This document shows, one piece after another, positions 15,941-24,471 of a DNA stretch of 28,825 nt (within the stretch, counting starts at the first letter, position 1; the number at the start of each line of letters is the position of its first letter). The notes beneath the pieces were generated by a model. The model saw only the letters and a program-made list of their open reading frames with translations, made no database searches and was not told where the DNA came from. The DNA is taken from contig NZ_JBASXK010000079.1 in assembly GCF_049276915.1 (NCBI RefSeq), positions 1 to 28,825 on the forward strand. Reading direction: 5' to 3'. Position numbers and translations under genes: made by a program. The DNA comes from Aestuariivita sp049276915. GTDB lineage: Bacteria; Pseudomonadota; Alphaproteobacteria; Rhodobacterales; Rhodobacteraceae.

Positions 15941-17395
15941 ATGGTATCGCGCGTTATTCCTGTTGATCCTTTTGACCTGGTTGTCTTCGGTGGCACCGGT
16001 GATCTGGCGCGCCGCAAGATCATCCCGGCGCTTTTCCGACGCTATTGCTCGGGGCAAGTCGTGGAAGGCACGCAAGTCATCGCGGCTGCGCGCACCGATC
16101 TGGATACCGAAGGGTATCGCAATGTGGCCGCGGCCTCGATCCGGGAATTCAGCGCCGGTAGGGCCTGTGAGGACGGCACCCTTGAGCGGTTCTTGCAGAT
16201 GCTGGCCTATGTCAAACTGGACGCCACCGGCGAAGAGGGCTGGAGCGCGCTGGCCGATCTGATTCGGCAGGATCGCACGCGTGCGTTTTATCTGTCGGTC
16301 GGCCCGTCACTTTTTGCGCCGATCGCTGCGCGCATTCGCAGCCATGGTCTTGTCAATGCGGGCACACGCATCGTTGTCGAAAAACCCTTTGGCCACGATC
16401 TGGAAAGCGCCAAGGCGCTGAATGCCACTCTGGCCGAACATTTTCATGAAACCCAGATTTATCGGATCGATCATTATCTGGGCAAGGAAACCGTGCAGAA
16501 CCTGATGGCGGTGCGCTTTGGCAACGTCTTGTTCGAGCCGCTTTGGAACGCGCAGTTCGTGGATCATATCCAGATCACGGTCGCCGAAACCGTCGGCGTA
16601 GGTCTGCGCGGCGAATACTATGATCGCGCCGGAGCCATGCGCGACATGATGCAAAACCACCTGATGCAACTTTTGTGTCTTATCGCGATGGAGCCGCCGG
16701 CACGGTTTGAGCCGGATGCCGTGCGAGACGAAAAGCTCAAGGTCATTCGGGCCCTGGATGCGGTTGAGCCTCACCACATTGTTCGGGGGCAATACGACGC
16801 CACTTCGGACAGTCCCGGTTATCGCGAGGCGGTTGGCCATCCGCGCTCGACCACCGAAAGCTATATCGCGCTCAAAACCCATGTTTCGAACTGGCGCTGG
16901 TCGGGCACGCCGTTTTACCTGCGCACCGGCAAACGGCTGGTGGCGCGGTCTTCGGTGATCAATGTGGTGTTCAAGGATGCGCCGCATTCGATCTTCGGGG
17001 CCGATGCTGGCGGCGCGGCCAATATCCTGTCGATCCGCCTGCAGCCCAATGAGGGCATTACCATGCATGTGACCATCAAAGAGCCCGGGCAGGGTGGCAT
17101 GCGACTGATTGATGTGCCGCTGGACATGTCCTTTGCCGAAGCACTCGGCCCCGAGGGGCAAGACCCGCCCGATGCCTATGAGCGGCTGATCATGGATGTG
17201 ATCCGGGGGAACCAAACCCTGTTCATGCGTGGCGATGAGGTCGAGGCGGCATGGGCCTGGACCGATCCCATCATTCGCGGCTGGCAGGCCCGGGGTGAGG
17301 TGCCCAAACCCTATGAAGCCTTGTCAAAGGGGCCCATTGATGCGGATCAGTTGATGCGGCGGGACAAGCGCGAATGGCGGGGGATAAAACCTTGA
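15941..17395 (+). CDS. zwf: Glucose-6-phosphate 1-dehydrogenase
   Basis: This 484-residue enzyme oxidises glucose 6-phosphate to 6-phosphogluconolactone, reducing NADP+, at the head of the Entner-Doudoroff and oxidative pentose phosphate routes. The dinucleotide motif GGTGDLARRKIIPALF is at the N-terminus. EKPFGHDL and the active-site RIDHYLGKE, with His178, follow. The C-terminal domain has RTGKRL and FMRGDEVEAAW. The length is standard. The ATG at 15941 has no strong ribosome site. The stop overlaps the preferred pgl start, and pgi follows, so zwf-pgl-pgi form an operon. Edd and eda, the next Entner-Doudoroff enzymes, are not in view. Confidence 0.97.
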   Translation: MVSRVIPVDPFDLVVFGGTGDLARRKIIPALFRRYCSGQVVEGTQVIAAARTDLDTEGYRNVAAASIREFSAGRACEDGTLERFLQMLAYVKLDATGEEGWSALADLIRQDRTRAFYLSVGPSLFAPIAARIRSHGLVNAGTRIVVEKPFGHDLESAKALNATLAEHFHETQIYRIDHYLGKETVQNLMAVRFGNVLFEPLWNAQFVDHIQITVAETVGVGLRGEYYDRAGAMRDMMQNHLMQLLCLIAMEPPARFEPDAVRDEKLKVIRALDAVEPHHIVRGQYDATSDSPGYREAVGHPRSTTESYIALKTHVSNWRWSGTPFYLRTGKRLVARSSVINVVFKDAPHSIFGADAGGAANILSIRLQPNEGITMHVTIKEPGQGGMRLIDVPLDMSFAEALGPEGQDPPDAYERLIMDVIRGNQTLFMRGDEVEAAWAWTDPIIRGWQARGEVPKPYEALSKGPIDADQLMRRDKREWRGIKP

Positions 17396-18063
17396 AGATC
17401 ATAGAGTATCCAGATCAGGATATGTTGGCGATGGATCTGGCCAACAGCCTTGCAGGCGAGTTGGAGAGCAGCCTGTTTCACCAGCCCACTGTCTCTTTCG
17501 CCGTGCCGGGCGGTTCATCTCCGGGTCCGGTCTTTGATGCGCTCTGTGCTGCGGATCTCGACTGGTCGCGGGTGCATGTGATGCTGACCGATGAGCGATG
17601 GGTGCCCGAAGATCATCCGCGTTCGAACACCCGTCTTATCCGCGAGCGATTGCTGACCAACCGCGCCGCCAAGGCCCGGTTGTTGCCATTTTACGTGCAG
17701 GCCGACGATCCGAACGATGTTCTGGCCGAGATTACCGCGCAGCTTGTGCCCGAGATGCCGATCTCGGTTCTGTTGCTGGGCATGGGGGCCGATATGCACA
17801 CGGCCTCCTTGTTTCCCGGCGCGCCGGGTCTGGAGGCTGCTTTGGCACCGGACGCGCCGATCCTTCTGGCGCAAACCCCGCCCACGCAGAATGAGACCCG
17901 CGTCACCCTAAGCGCACATGTGCTGGATGGTGCGCTGTGCAAACATTTGCTGATCACGGGAGACGAGAAACGGACGGCGCTTGAAAAAGCGATGAGCTTG
18001 CCGCCGGAAGAGGCTCCGATAAATTCTGTTTTGTCCGAAATTACAGTGCACTGGGCCCCGTAG
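17392..18063 (+). CDS. pgl: 6-Phosphogluconolactonase
   Basis: The enzyme hydrolyses the lactone made by Zwf to 6-phosphogluconate. The protein is about 223 residues from the TTG at 17392, which overlaps the zwf TGA and has GGGGGA eight bases upstream. An ATG at 17374 would add six residues but lacks a ribosome site. Family motifs are FAVPGGSSPGPVFDAL near the N-terminus, VMLTDERWVPEDHPRSN, and GMGADMHTASLFPG. The last corresponds to the GxGxDGHTASLFP block of the family, with Met in place of the usual Gly before His. It sits between zwf and pgi with almost no spacing, in line with coupled expression. Confidence 0.93.
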   Translation: MKIIEYPDQDMLAMDLANSLAGELESSLFHQPTVSFAVPGGSSPGPVFDALCAADLDWSRVHVMLTDERWVPEDHPRSNTRLIRERLLTNRAAKARLLPFYVQADDPNDVLAEITAQLVPEMPISVLLLGMGADMHTASLFPGAPGLEAALAPDAPILLAQTPPTQNETRVTLSAHVLDGALCKHLLITGDEKRTALEKAMSLPPEEAPINSVLSEITVHWAP

Positions 18064-18066
18064 TTC

Positions 18067-19677
18067 ATGTTTGAAGCCTTGCTAGATCATCGCGCGCGCC
18101 TTGCCGAAACCCGCATTGCCGATTTGTTCGACGCTGATCCGACCCGTGCCGACGGGTTTCGCGCCCAGACCGGGGACATGGTCCTTGATTATTCAAAGAC
18201 CTTGATCGACCAGCAGGTCTGCGAGGCTTTGATCGACTTGTGCGATAAGGCTGACCTTGCCGTCAAACGCGATGCAATGTTTGCGGGTGCGCCCATAAAC
18301 CAGACCGAAGGGCGCGCTGTCTTGCACAGGGCACTGCGCAATCTTGATGGTGGGCCTGTTGTCGTGGACGGCAGCGACGTGATGCCTGCTGTTCTTGAAA
18401 CCTTGAGCAACATGGAACGCTTTGCAGATCAGGTGCGCAACGGCACGTTGCGCGCAGCAGGCGGTTCCATCACCGATGTGGTCAATATCGGCATCGGCGG
18501 TTCGGATCTTGGCCCGGCCATGGTCACCAAAGCATTAAGCCCCTATCAAGACGGGCCCCGCTGCCATTTTGTTTCCAACGTGGATGGCGCAGATATCTCG
18601 GACACGCTGCGCGGTTTGGATCCCGGGCGCACGCTGGTGATCGTGGCGTCAAAAACGTTTACCACGATCGAAACGATGACCAATGCGCGCACTGCCCGCG
18701 CCTGGATGATGGAACATGACGCGGACCCCGGCCTGCAATTTGCCGCTGTCTCCAGCGCGAAGGACAAAACCACGGAATTCGGCATTCACGAGGCTCATGT
18801 CTTCGGCTTTGCCGATTGGGTCGGAGGACGATACTCGGTCTGGGGGCCAGTTGGTCTGGCGGTCATGCTGGCCATCGGCCCCAAGGCCTTTGGTGCATTT
18901 CTGCGCGGCGGGCAAGCGATGGATCTGCATTTTCAGTCCGCGCAATGGGCTGAAAACCTGCCCGTGATGCTGGCCCTGCAAGGCATCTGGCATCACCAGA
19001 TCTGCGGGTATGCCACGCGCGCGGTTCTGCCGTATGATCAGCGATTGAGCCTGCTGCCGGGGTATCTCCAGCAACTGGAAATGGAGAGCAACGGCAAGGG
19101 CGTGACCATGTCCGGAGAAACCCTGAGCCAGCCTGCAGGTCCGGTTGTTTGGGGCGCGCCGGGCACCAACGGGCAGCATGCGTTCTTTCAACTGATCCAT
19201 CAGGGCCGCCAGATCATTCCCTGCGAATTCCTGCTGGCCGCAATGGGCCATGAGCCCGAGCTTGCCCATCATCATCGCCTTTTGGTGGCCAATTGCCTTG
19301 CTCAATCCAAGGCGCTGATGCAGGGGCGCGATCTGAAAACAGCGCGCGCGATGCTGGCAGATCGCTTTGCGGGAGACGAGTTGGAACGTCAGGCCCGTCA
19401 TCGTGTCTTCGAGGGCAATCGTCCGTCCACGACACTGATCTACCCGCAGCTTACGCCATATGTGCTTGGTCAGATCATCGCAGCATATGAGCATCGCGTG
19501 TTTGTCGAAGGCGTGATCCTGGGCATCAACTCGTTTGATCAATGGGGCGTGGAACTGGGCAAGGAACTGGCCACCGTCCTTGGCCCCATGGTGGACGGCG
19601 ATGTCTCGGCCGCTGAGAATGACGGCTCGACCCGCGCGCTGATCGAATATCTGCTCAAGCATCGCGACACGCGCTGA
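18067..19677 (+). CDS. pgi: Glucose-6-phosphate isomerase
   Basis: This 536-residue cytoplasmic enzyme interconverts glucose 6-phosphate and fructose 6-phosphate. Signatures are VVNIGIGGSDLGPAMV for the sugar-phosphate site, VASKTFTTIETMTNA, the catalytic Glu in QQLEMESNGKGV, WGAPGTNGQHAFFQLIHQG with the ring-opening His, and the C-terminal Lys in FDQWGVELGKELA. The length fits the long bacterial form. It begins three bases after pgl. Together with zwf and pgl it would let fructose 6-phosphate from gluconeogenesis enter 6-phosphogluconate formation. The 71-bp gap to the convergent thioesterase gene shows short inverted repeats but no clear terminator. Confidence 0.97.
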   Translation: MFEALLDHRARLAETRIADLFDADPTRADGFRAQTGDMVLDYSKTLIDQQVCEALIDLCDKADLAVKRDAMFAGAPINQTEGRAVLHRALRNLDGGPVVVDGSDVMPAVLETLSNMERFADQVRNGTLRAAGGSITDVVNIGIGGSDLGPAMVTKALSPYQDGPRCHFVSNVDGADISDTLRGLDPGRTLVIVASKTFTTIETMTNARTARAWMMEHDADPGLQFAAVSSAKDKTTEFGIHEAHVFGFADWVGGRYSVWGPVGLAVMLAIGPKAFGAFLRGGQAMDLHFQSAQWAENLPVMLALQGIWHHQICGYATRAVLPYDQRLSLLPGYLQQLEMESNGKGVTMSGETLSQPAGPVVWGAPGTNGQHAFFQLIHQGRQIIPCEFLLAAMGHEPELAHHHRLLVANCLAQSKALMQGRDLKTARAMLADRFAGDELERQARHRVFEGNRPSTTLIYPQLTPYVLGQIIAAYEHRVFVEGVILGINSFDQWGVELGKELATVLGPMVDGDVSAAENDGSTRALIEYLLKHRDTR

Positions 19678-19748
19678 ACGCCCGTGTTTCGCGTGGCGCT
19701 GATATTGTCTTTGGTGCCCCAGCTGTTTGCGAGGGGCCGGCGACCGTG

Positions 19749-20231
19749 TCAGCCTTCGAACACGGCACCATCCACCTCGCTGAAGCGAGACCGCACGGCA
19801 TCGGGCAGGCGATAGCGGCCGGAGCCATCGGGAAGAAGCGTCACGATCACGCAATCAAATGTCGCGCGCAGCCGTCCGCCAGACCAGAGTTCCTGATGCA
19901 TGCTGTAGGATGTGTTGCGATAGGCAGTGACGCCCGCGGTTGCCACATAATCCTCGCCCATGACCATCTCTTCGAGATAGCGCACCTCGCCCGAACGGAT
20001 GACCACACGCGGTAACGGCTCTCCGGCGGGATACAGCGCGAGCGTGTAAAGATCGCCGTAGTTGACCCGCAGAGTTTCAAACCAGGTCATATACGCCTTG
20101 TTGTTCACATGCCGCAGCACATCCAGTTCGGCAAAGCGCACCTTGTCGGCCATGGCGAGAGGCTGTGGCTTTGACATGCCGAATGCCAGCTGTTCCTGGG
20201 GCGTAAGGGCCGTGTGATACCGAATGCTCAT
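19749..20231 (-). CDS. Acyl-CoA thioesterase, hot-dog fold
   Basis: This 160-residue hot-dog thioesterase has the active-site motif RFAELDVLRHVNNKAYMTWFE, with Asp37 and HVNN at 41-44. It is a YbgC/FadM-type pattern distinct from the 11045 protein. The later strands ATFDCVIVTLLPDGSGRYRLPDAV complete the fold. The start is uncertain: the ATG at 20231 begins the conserved MSIRYHTALT, while an ATG at 20258 has AAGGGGG upstream and adds nine residues. It diverges from dmdB across about 200 bp, so the two may share regulation. The substrate is unknown. Confidence 0.82.
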   Translation of the reverse strand: MSIRYHTALTPQEQLAFGMSKPQPLAMADKVRFAELDVLRHVNNKAYMTWFETLRVNYGDLYTLALYPAGEPLPRVVIRSGEVRYLEEMVMGEDYVATAGVTAYRNTSYSMHQELWSGGRLRATFDCVIVTLLPDGSGRYRLPDAVRSRFSEVDGAVFEG

Positions 20232-20428
20232 GCGATTGGTGCTATGCAAGCACAGCATCTATCGCAACCCCCTTGTTGCCAAACCAGACGCAGCTTGTCA
20301 GGGTCATACCAGACAATTGAGGACGCCAAAACAGTTTACGTACCCGGCGTCGCGATCATTTTGTGGTACAGGGAACAAAGTGCCGCTAAACGGTGGAAAA
20401 CAGGACAAATAAACGGGGAGTATTGCAC

Positions 20429-22048
20429 ATGCTGGGTCAGATGATGACTGCGCCGCTTTTGATTTCATCACTTATCGACCACGCCGCCAAATATCATGGC
20501 GGCTCGCCCATTGTCTCGGTCAACACGACCGGCGGCGTCGAGCATACTTCATGGGGAGAGGTGGCGGTGAATGCGCGTCGTCTGGGCTCGGCTCTGAGCA
20601 AGCTTGGATTGGAGCATCAGGCCCGATGTGCGACCATTGCCTGGAACAATCGCCGTCACCTTGAAATCTATTTCGGCACATCCGGCGCGGGGTTTGTCTG
20701 TCACACGATCAACCCGCGTCTTTTTCCCGAACAGTTGGTGTACATCATCAACCACGCCGAAGACCGTGTCCTGTTCATCGACGAGACCTTCATTCCGCTG
20801 ATTGCCGCGCTGAAGGATCAACTGACCGCGTTGCAACATATCGTGCTGATGGGCCCGCACAACGATGCAGCGGCGGAACAACTGCCCGGAGTGCAGTTCT
20901 ACGATGATCTTATCGCCACCGGAGATCCCGAGTTCGAGTGGCCGCAGTTCGATGAAAACACCGCATCGAGCCTCTGTTACACCTCTGGAACGACGGGCAA
21001 CCCGAAGGGCGTGCTGTATTCGCACCGATCAACTCTGCTGCACTCCTTTGCAGCCAATACGGCGGATGCATTGGCCATTACCGCCCGCGATGTGGTGTTG
21101 CCGGTTGTGCCGATGTTTCATGTCAATGCCTGGGGCGTGCCTTACTGCGCGGCGATGGTCGGCGCACATATGGTCATGCCCGGGCCCGGACTTGATGGCG
21201 AAAGCCTTGTGAAACTGATCGATACCCATCGTGTCACGATTGCTTTGGGTGTGCCGACGATCTGGCTGGGCCTTCTGGGGCATGCAAAGGCGGCGGGCAG
21301 CACATTGGAAAGCCTCAAGCGCACTGTCGTCGGAGGCTCGGCCTGTCCACCCTCGATGATGCAACAGTTCCGCGAAGAATACGGTGTCGATACGATCCAT
21401 GCCTGGGGCATGTCCGAGATGTCACCTCTGGGGTCGGTCAACATGCCCCTGGCCAAGCACAGGGATCTGGACATCGATGCCCAACACAGGATGCGCGAAA
21501 ATCAGGGGCGTCCGCCGTATGGCGTTGAGTTGAAGATCGTTGACGACGAGGGTCATGATTTGCCCTGGGATGGAAAGACACAAGGCGATCTTCTGGTGCG
21601 GGGTCACTGGGTTCTGGACAGCTATTTCCGTATGGGCGATGAAGCCATCCTGCAGGACGGCTGGTTCAATACGGGCGATGTGGCAACAATGGATCCCGAT
21701 GGGTACATGACGATCCGCGATCGCTCCAAAGACATCATCAAATCCGGTGGCGAGTGGATCAGCTCGGTCGAGTTGGAGAATATCGCCATCGCGCATCCTG
21801 ATCTTCAAGACGCCGCCGTGGTCGGCGTGGCCCATCCCAAATGGGATGAGCGCCCGATTCTCGTTGCCGTTTCGGCCGAAGGGAAAACACCGTCCGAAGC
21901 CGATCTTCTGGCGTTCTTTGACGGAAAAATCGCCAAGTGGCAGGTGCCTGACAGGGTGGTGTTCAAGGATGTGCTGCCGCGCAATGCGACCGGAAAAGTG
22001 CTCAAGCGCAATCTGCGGGACGAATTTGCGACTGTTCTGACAGGCTGA
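20429..22048 (+). CDS. dmdB: 3-Methylmercaptopropionyl-CoA ligase, DmdB type
   Basis: This 539-residue AMP-forming acyl-CoA synthetase, in roseobacters, joins 3-methylmercaptopropionate to CoA in dimethylsulfoniopropionate demethylation. The P-loop is YTSGTTGNPKG at 184-194, and the adenylation motifs GMSEMSP, NTGDVATMDPDGYM and DRSKDIIKSGGEWIS follow. The C-terminal catalytic lysine is Lys523 in NATGKVLKRNL. The opening MLGQMMTAPLLISSLIDHA is very like roseobacter DmdB, and His231, Trp235 and Lys523 fall where I recall them in the structurally studied enzyme. Medium-chain fatty acid activation remains an alternative. The ATG at 20429 has GGGGAG at good spacing; upstream extension to 20393 is unlikely. 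No dmdA, dmdC or dmdD is adjacent. Confidence 0.88.
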   Translation: MLGQMMTAPLLISSLIDHAAKYHGGSPIVSVNTTGGVEHTSWGEVAVNARRLGSALSKLGLEHQARCATIAWNNRRHLEIYFGTSGAGFVCHTINPRLFPEQLVYIINHAEDRVLFIDETFIPLIAALKDQLTALQHIVLMGPHNDAAAEQLPGVQFYDDLIATGDPEFEWPQFDENTASSLCYTSGTTGNPKGVLYSHRSTLLHSFAANTADALAITARDVVLPVVPMFHVNAWGVPYCAAMVGAHMVMPGPGLDGESLVKLIDTHRVTIALGVPTIWLGLLGHAKAAGSTLESLKRTVVGGSACPPSMMQQFREEYGVDTIHAWGMSEMSPLGSVNMPLAKHRDLDIDAQHRMRENQGRPPYGVELKIVDDEGHDLPWDGKTQGDLLVRGHWVLDSYFRMGDEAILQDGWFNTGDVATMDPDGYMTIRDRSKDIIKSGGEWISSVELENIAIAHPDLQDAAVVGVAHPKWDERPILVAVSAEGKTPSEADLLAFFDGKIAKWQVPDRVVFKDVLPRNATGKVLKRNLRDEFATVLTG

Positions 22049-22088
22049 ACCGGTTACGCACAGGTGCGAAAAATGCCCGTCTGTCAAC

Positions 22089-22119
22089 GGCGCGATCCTT
22101 ATCAGGGTCGCGCCTTTTT
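22089..22119 (+). terminator. Intrinsic terminator after dmdB
   Basis: GGCGCGATCC (22089-22098) pairs with GGGTCGCGCC (22105-22114) with one T-G wobble around TTATCA. Five Ts follow directly. It lies 41 bases after the dmdB stop and separates it from the hemP-like operon. Confidence 0.85.
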
Positions 22120-22149
22120 CGCGTCATATGGATGATGTTATGATATGAC

Positions 22150-22180
22150 TTGACTAATCTTACTGTTTTAGTAGGAATTA
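22150..22180 (+). promoter_or_regulatory. Palindromic promoter of the small-protein/hemP operon
   Basis: TTGACT (22150-22155) and TAGGAA (22172-22177) could be -35 and -10 elements 16 bp apart. An imperfect palindrome overlaps both: TAATCTTACT (22155-22164), spacer GTTTT, then AGTAGGAATTA (22170-22180). The AT-rich palindrome stands out from its GC-rich surroundings and would suit an iron-responsive repressor (Irr, RirA or Fur type). It does not closely match the ICE or RirA consensus I know. Confidence 0.5.
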
Positions 22181-22239
22181 GATCAGCCACGCCGCAATCC
22201 CTCGCGGTCAGCCAGTTCAACCACCGTTGGAGGTTTCAC

Positions 22240-22392
22240 ATGACTGACCACAGATACGCGCCAGTACCCTCGAATCCGCCGGTTCATGCGCATCCCTTGC
22301 GGGATTGGTTGGCGCTTGAATTGATGCTGCCATCCCAGTCGTCCCTGATGGAGCGCATCTTTGACCGCATCGAAGCGGGGAGGTCGCAATGA
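22240..22392 (+). CDS. Unrecognised 50-residue protein upstream of hemP
   Basis: I do not recognise this protein. It has GGAGG six bases before the ATG at 22240, the best ribosome site in the region. The N-terminal half is rich in Pro and His (YAPVPSNPPVHAHP); the C-terminal half should be an amphipathic helix (LRDWLALELMLP... LMERIFDRIEAGRSQ). It has no membrane segment or cysteine. Its TGA overlaps the ATG of the HemP-like gene, so the two are translationally coupled. The location between a palindromic promoter and hemP suggests a role in heme or iron handling; this is inferred only. An in-frame ATG at 22150 lies in the promoter and is not a likely start. Confidence 0.65.
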   Translation: MTDHRYAPVPSNPPVHAHPLRDWLALELMLPSQSSLMERIFDRIEAGRSQ

Positions 22393-22562
22393 ACCAGATC
22401 ACCCCGATTGTCAGGCGCATCGATGGCGAGTTGTCCTTGCGTGTGCCCGTGCACCGTGCCGAAGATCTGACAGATGGGGGGCAAACCGCCCGCATCATGT
22501 TGGGTGATCAGGTCTACCAGTTGCGCATCACCCGATTGGGCAAGTTGATCCTGACAAAATAA
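22389..22562 (+). CDS. hemP: HemP family small protein
   Basis: The 57-residue protein ends in the HemP signature: LGDQVYQLRITRLGKLILTK. Family members read like GxxYxLRxTRxGKLILTK. HemP proteins accompany hemin-uptake genes and, in some proteobacteria, promote expression of the outer-membrane heme receptor, possibly by binding DNA or RNA. The N-terminal 37 residues are variable and contain RRIDGELSLRV. GGGAGG lies just before the ATG at 22389, which overlaps the TGA of the preceding small gene. No hmu receptor, ABC transporter or tonB gene is in view. A gamma-glutamyltransferase-family gene follows 65 bp later without a visible terminator. Confidence 0.85.
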   Translation: MNQITPIVRRIDGELSLRVPVHRAEDLTDGGQTARIMLGDQVYQLRITRLGKLILTK

Positions 22563-22626
22563 CCCGTGGGCAGTTCCTTCGGCTGCGCCTATGCTGGGTC
22601 TCCAACCCTTCAGGAGTCCTTGCCAG

Positions 22627-24405
22627 ATGAGCTTTACAACCCGCCCTGACATCACTGGAACGTTTGGCGTCGTAACCTCGACGCATTGGGTTGCCAGTTC
22701 GGTTGGCATGCGCCTGCTCGAGCGCGGGGGCAATGCATTTGATGCCGCGGTTGCGGCGGGTTTTGTTCTGCAGGTGGTCGAGCCACATCTGAACGGTCCT
22801 GCCGGTGAATTCCCTGCGATCTTCCAAAAGCCGGGAGAGGCTCCTCAGGTTCTGTGCGCGCAAGGGACCGCTCCGGCCGGGGCCACGATCGCGCATTACC
22901 GCGCACAAGGTTTGGAGGCTGTTCCCGGTTCTGGCCTGCTTTCTACCGTCATTCCCGGTGCCTTTGATGGCTGGATGCTGATGCTGCGGGATCATGGCAC
23001 CAAATCCCTGCGAGAGGTGTTGGAACCCGCGATCCATTATGCCCGCCACGGTCATCCCGTCCTCCCACGTGTTTCATTCACAATCAAGGGTTTGGCCGAC
23101 TTCTTTAAGGCGGAATGGCCCGGCTCGGCGAAAGTCTGGTTGCCAGATGGAAAGGCGCCCGAGACCGGTGCTCTGTTTGCCAATCCTACGCTTGCCGATA
23201 CCTGGGAGCGGATACTGGCCGAGGCCGAACTTGCAAAGACCCGCACGTCACAGATCAACGCCGCGCGCCGGATCTGGCGTGAGGGCTTTGTTGCCGAATC
23301 GATTGACCGATACATCGCGACAACCGAAGCGATGGATGCCACCGGAGATCGCCATTCAGGGGTGCTGAGCGCGCAGGATATTGCGAGTTGGAGTGCCAGC
23401 TATGAGGCACCCGTCAGCCACGATTACAAGGGATGGGAGGTGTTCAAGACCGGGCCTTGGGGGCAGGGACCTGTGCTGCTGCAATCCCTGTCCATTCTGG
23501 ACCATCATGATGTCGCCGGCCTTGATCCGAATGGCGCGCAGTTCGTGCATCTTGTCACCGAGGCGATGAAACTGGCCTATGCCGATCGCGAGGCCTTTTA
23601 CGGCGATGGGTCAGAGGTTCCGCTGGCAAGCCTGCTGGCCGACAGCCATGCCGCGCAGCGTGCAGCCATGATTGCGCCGCAAGCATCCTTGGAACAGCGC
23701 CCGAGTCGCTTGCCCGGGTTCGAGCATCTGGCCGATGCCTCCATCGAGCGTGCGGCTCGCAGTGTTGCCATGGGTGGCGTGGGTGCGGGTGAGCCAACCA
23801 TGGCCCATCTGAGCGACCGGCGCGGAGACACGGTCCATCTTGATGTCATAGATCGTTGGGGCAACATGGTTGCCGTCACGCCCTCTGGCGGCTGGTTGCA
23901 ATCCAACCCGGTGATCCCCGATTTGGGCTTTTGTCTCAACACCCGTGCCCAGATGTTCTGGCTTGAGGAGGGGCTGCCCCAATCCCTCACTCCGGGCAAG
24001 CGCCCGCGCACGACGCTCTCGCCCAGTCTGGCCCATGGACCAGAGGGGCAGGCTCTGGTCTTCGGCACGCCCGGGGGTGACCAGCAGGATCAATGGCAAC
24101 TGATCTGGTTTCTTCGCATGGTCCATCATGGCATGGGTCTGCAGGCGGCTATTGACGCACCGCTCTTTCACTCAAGCCATTTTACCGGCTCCTTCGCACC
24201 GCGCGCGGCCACGCCCGGCGCGCTGATGGTCGAGCCCGCGTTTGGTGAAGGTGTCATCGGGGATCTTCGCAGTCGCGGCCATACCGTGACCGTTGCCAAA
24301 CCCTGGACTGTTGGTCGCCTGACAGCCGCGCGCCGCGCGGCGGATGGCTTTCTTGCAGCGGCCGCGACACCGCGCATGATGCAGGCCTATGCTGTCGGTC
24401 GCTAA
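22627..24405 (+). CDS. Gamma-glutamyltransferase-family Ntn-hydrolase
   Basis: This protein of about 592 residues belongs to the self-cleaving GGT superfamily. The nucleophile is expected to be Thr402 in RGDTVHLDVIDRWGNMVAVTPSGGW; cleavage before it would yield a larger N-terminal and a smaller C-terminal subunit. ERGGNAFDAAVAAGFVLQVVEPHLNGP at the start and GKRPRTTLSPSLA and FGTPGGDQQDQWQ later are family blocks. It has no signal peptide, unlike periplasmic GGT, so it is probably cytoplasmic. The sequence looks like the divergent branch with HpxW/oxamate-hydrolase-like members, and glutathione breakdown should not be assumed. AGGAG ten bases before ATG 22627 sets the start. A glutathione-transferase gene follows on the same strand. 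Confidence 0.88.
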   Translation: MSFTTRPDITGTFGVVTSTHWVASSVGMRLLERGGNAFDAAVAAGFVLQVVEPHLNGPAGEFPAIFQKPGEAPQVLCAQGTAPAGATIAHYRAQGLEAVPGSGLLSTVIPGAFDGWMLMLRDHGTKSLREVLEPAIHYARHGHPVLPRVSFTIKGLADFFKAEWPGSAKVWLPDGKAPETGALFANPTLADTWERILAEAELAKTRTSQINAARRIWREGFVAESIDRYIATTEAMDATGDRHSGVLSAQDIASWSASYEAPVSHDYKGWEVFKTGPWGQGPVLLQSLSILDHHDVAGLDPNGAQFVHLVTEAMKLAYADREAFYGDGSEVPLASLLADSHAAQRAAMIAPQASLEQRPSRLPGFEHLADASIERAARSVAMGGVGAGEPTMAHLSDRRGDTVHLDVIDRWGNMVAVTPSGGWLQSNPVIPDLGFCLNTRAQMFWLEEGLPQSLTPGKRPRTTLSPSLAHGPEGQALVFGTPGGDQQDQWQLIWFLRMVHHGMGLQAAIDAPLFHSSHFTGSFAPRAATPGALMVEPAFGEGVIGDLRSRGHTVTVAKPWTVGRLTAARRAADGFLAAAATPRMMQAYAVGR

Positions 24406-24471
24406 GCGCCGGGGCTTGCAGAATGACGTGGCTTGCGGCCTAAGTCTGTCAGATCAAAAGGGAACACAGTC

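Noticed and set aside
18649..19854. Minus-strand frame of about 400 codons
   Set aside because: It is a shadow of pgi with no protein-family features.
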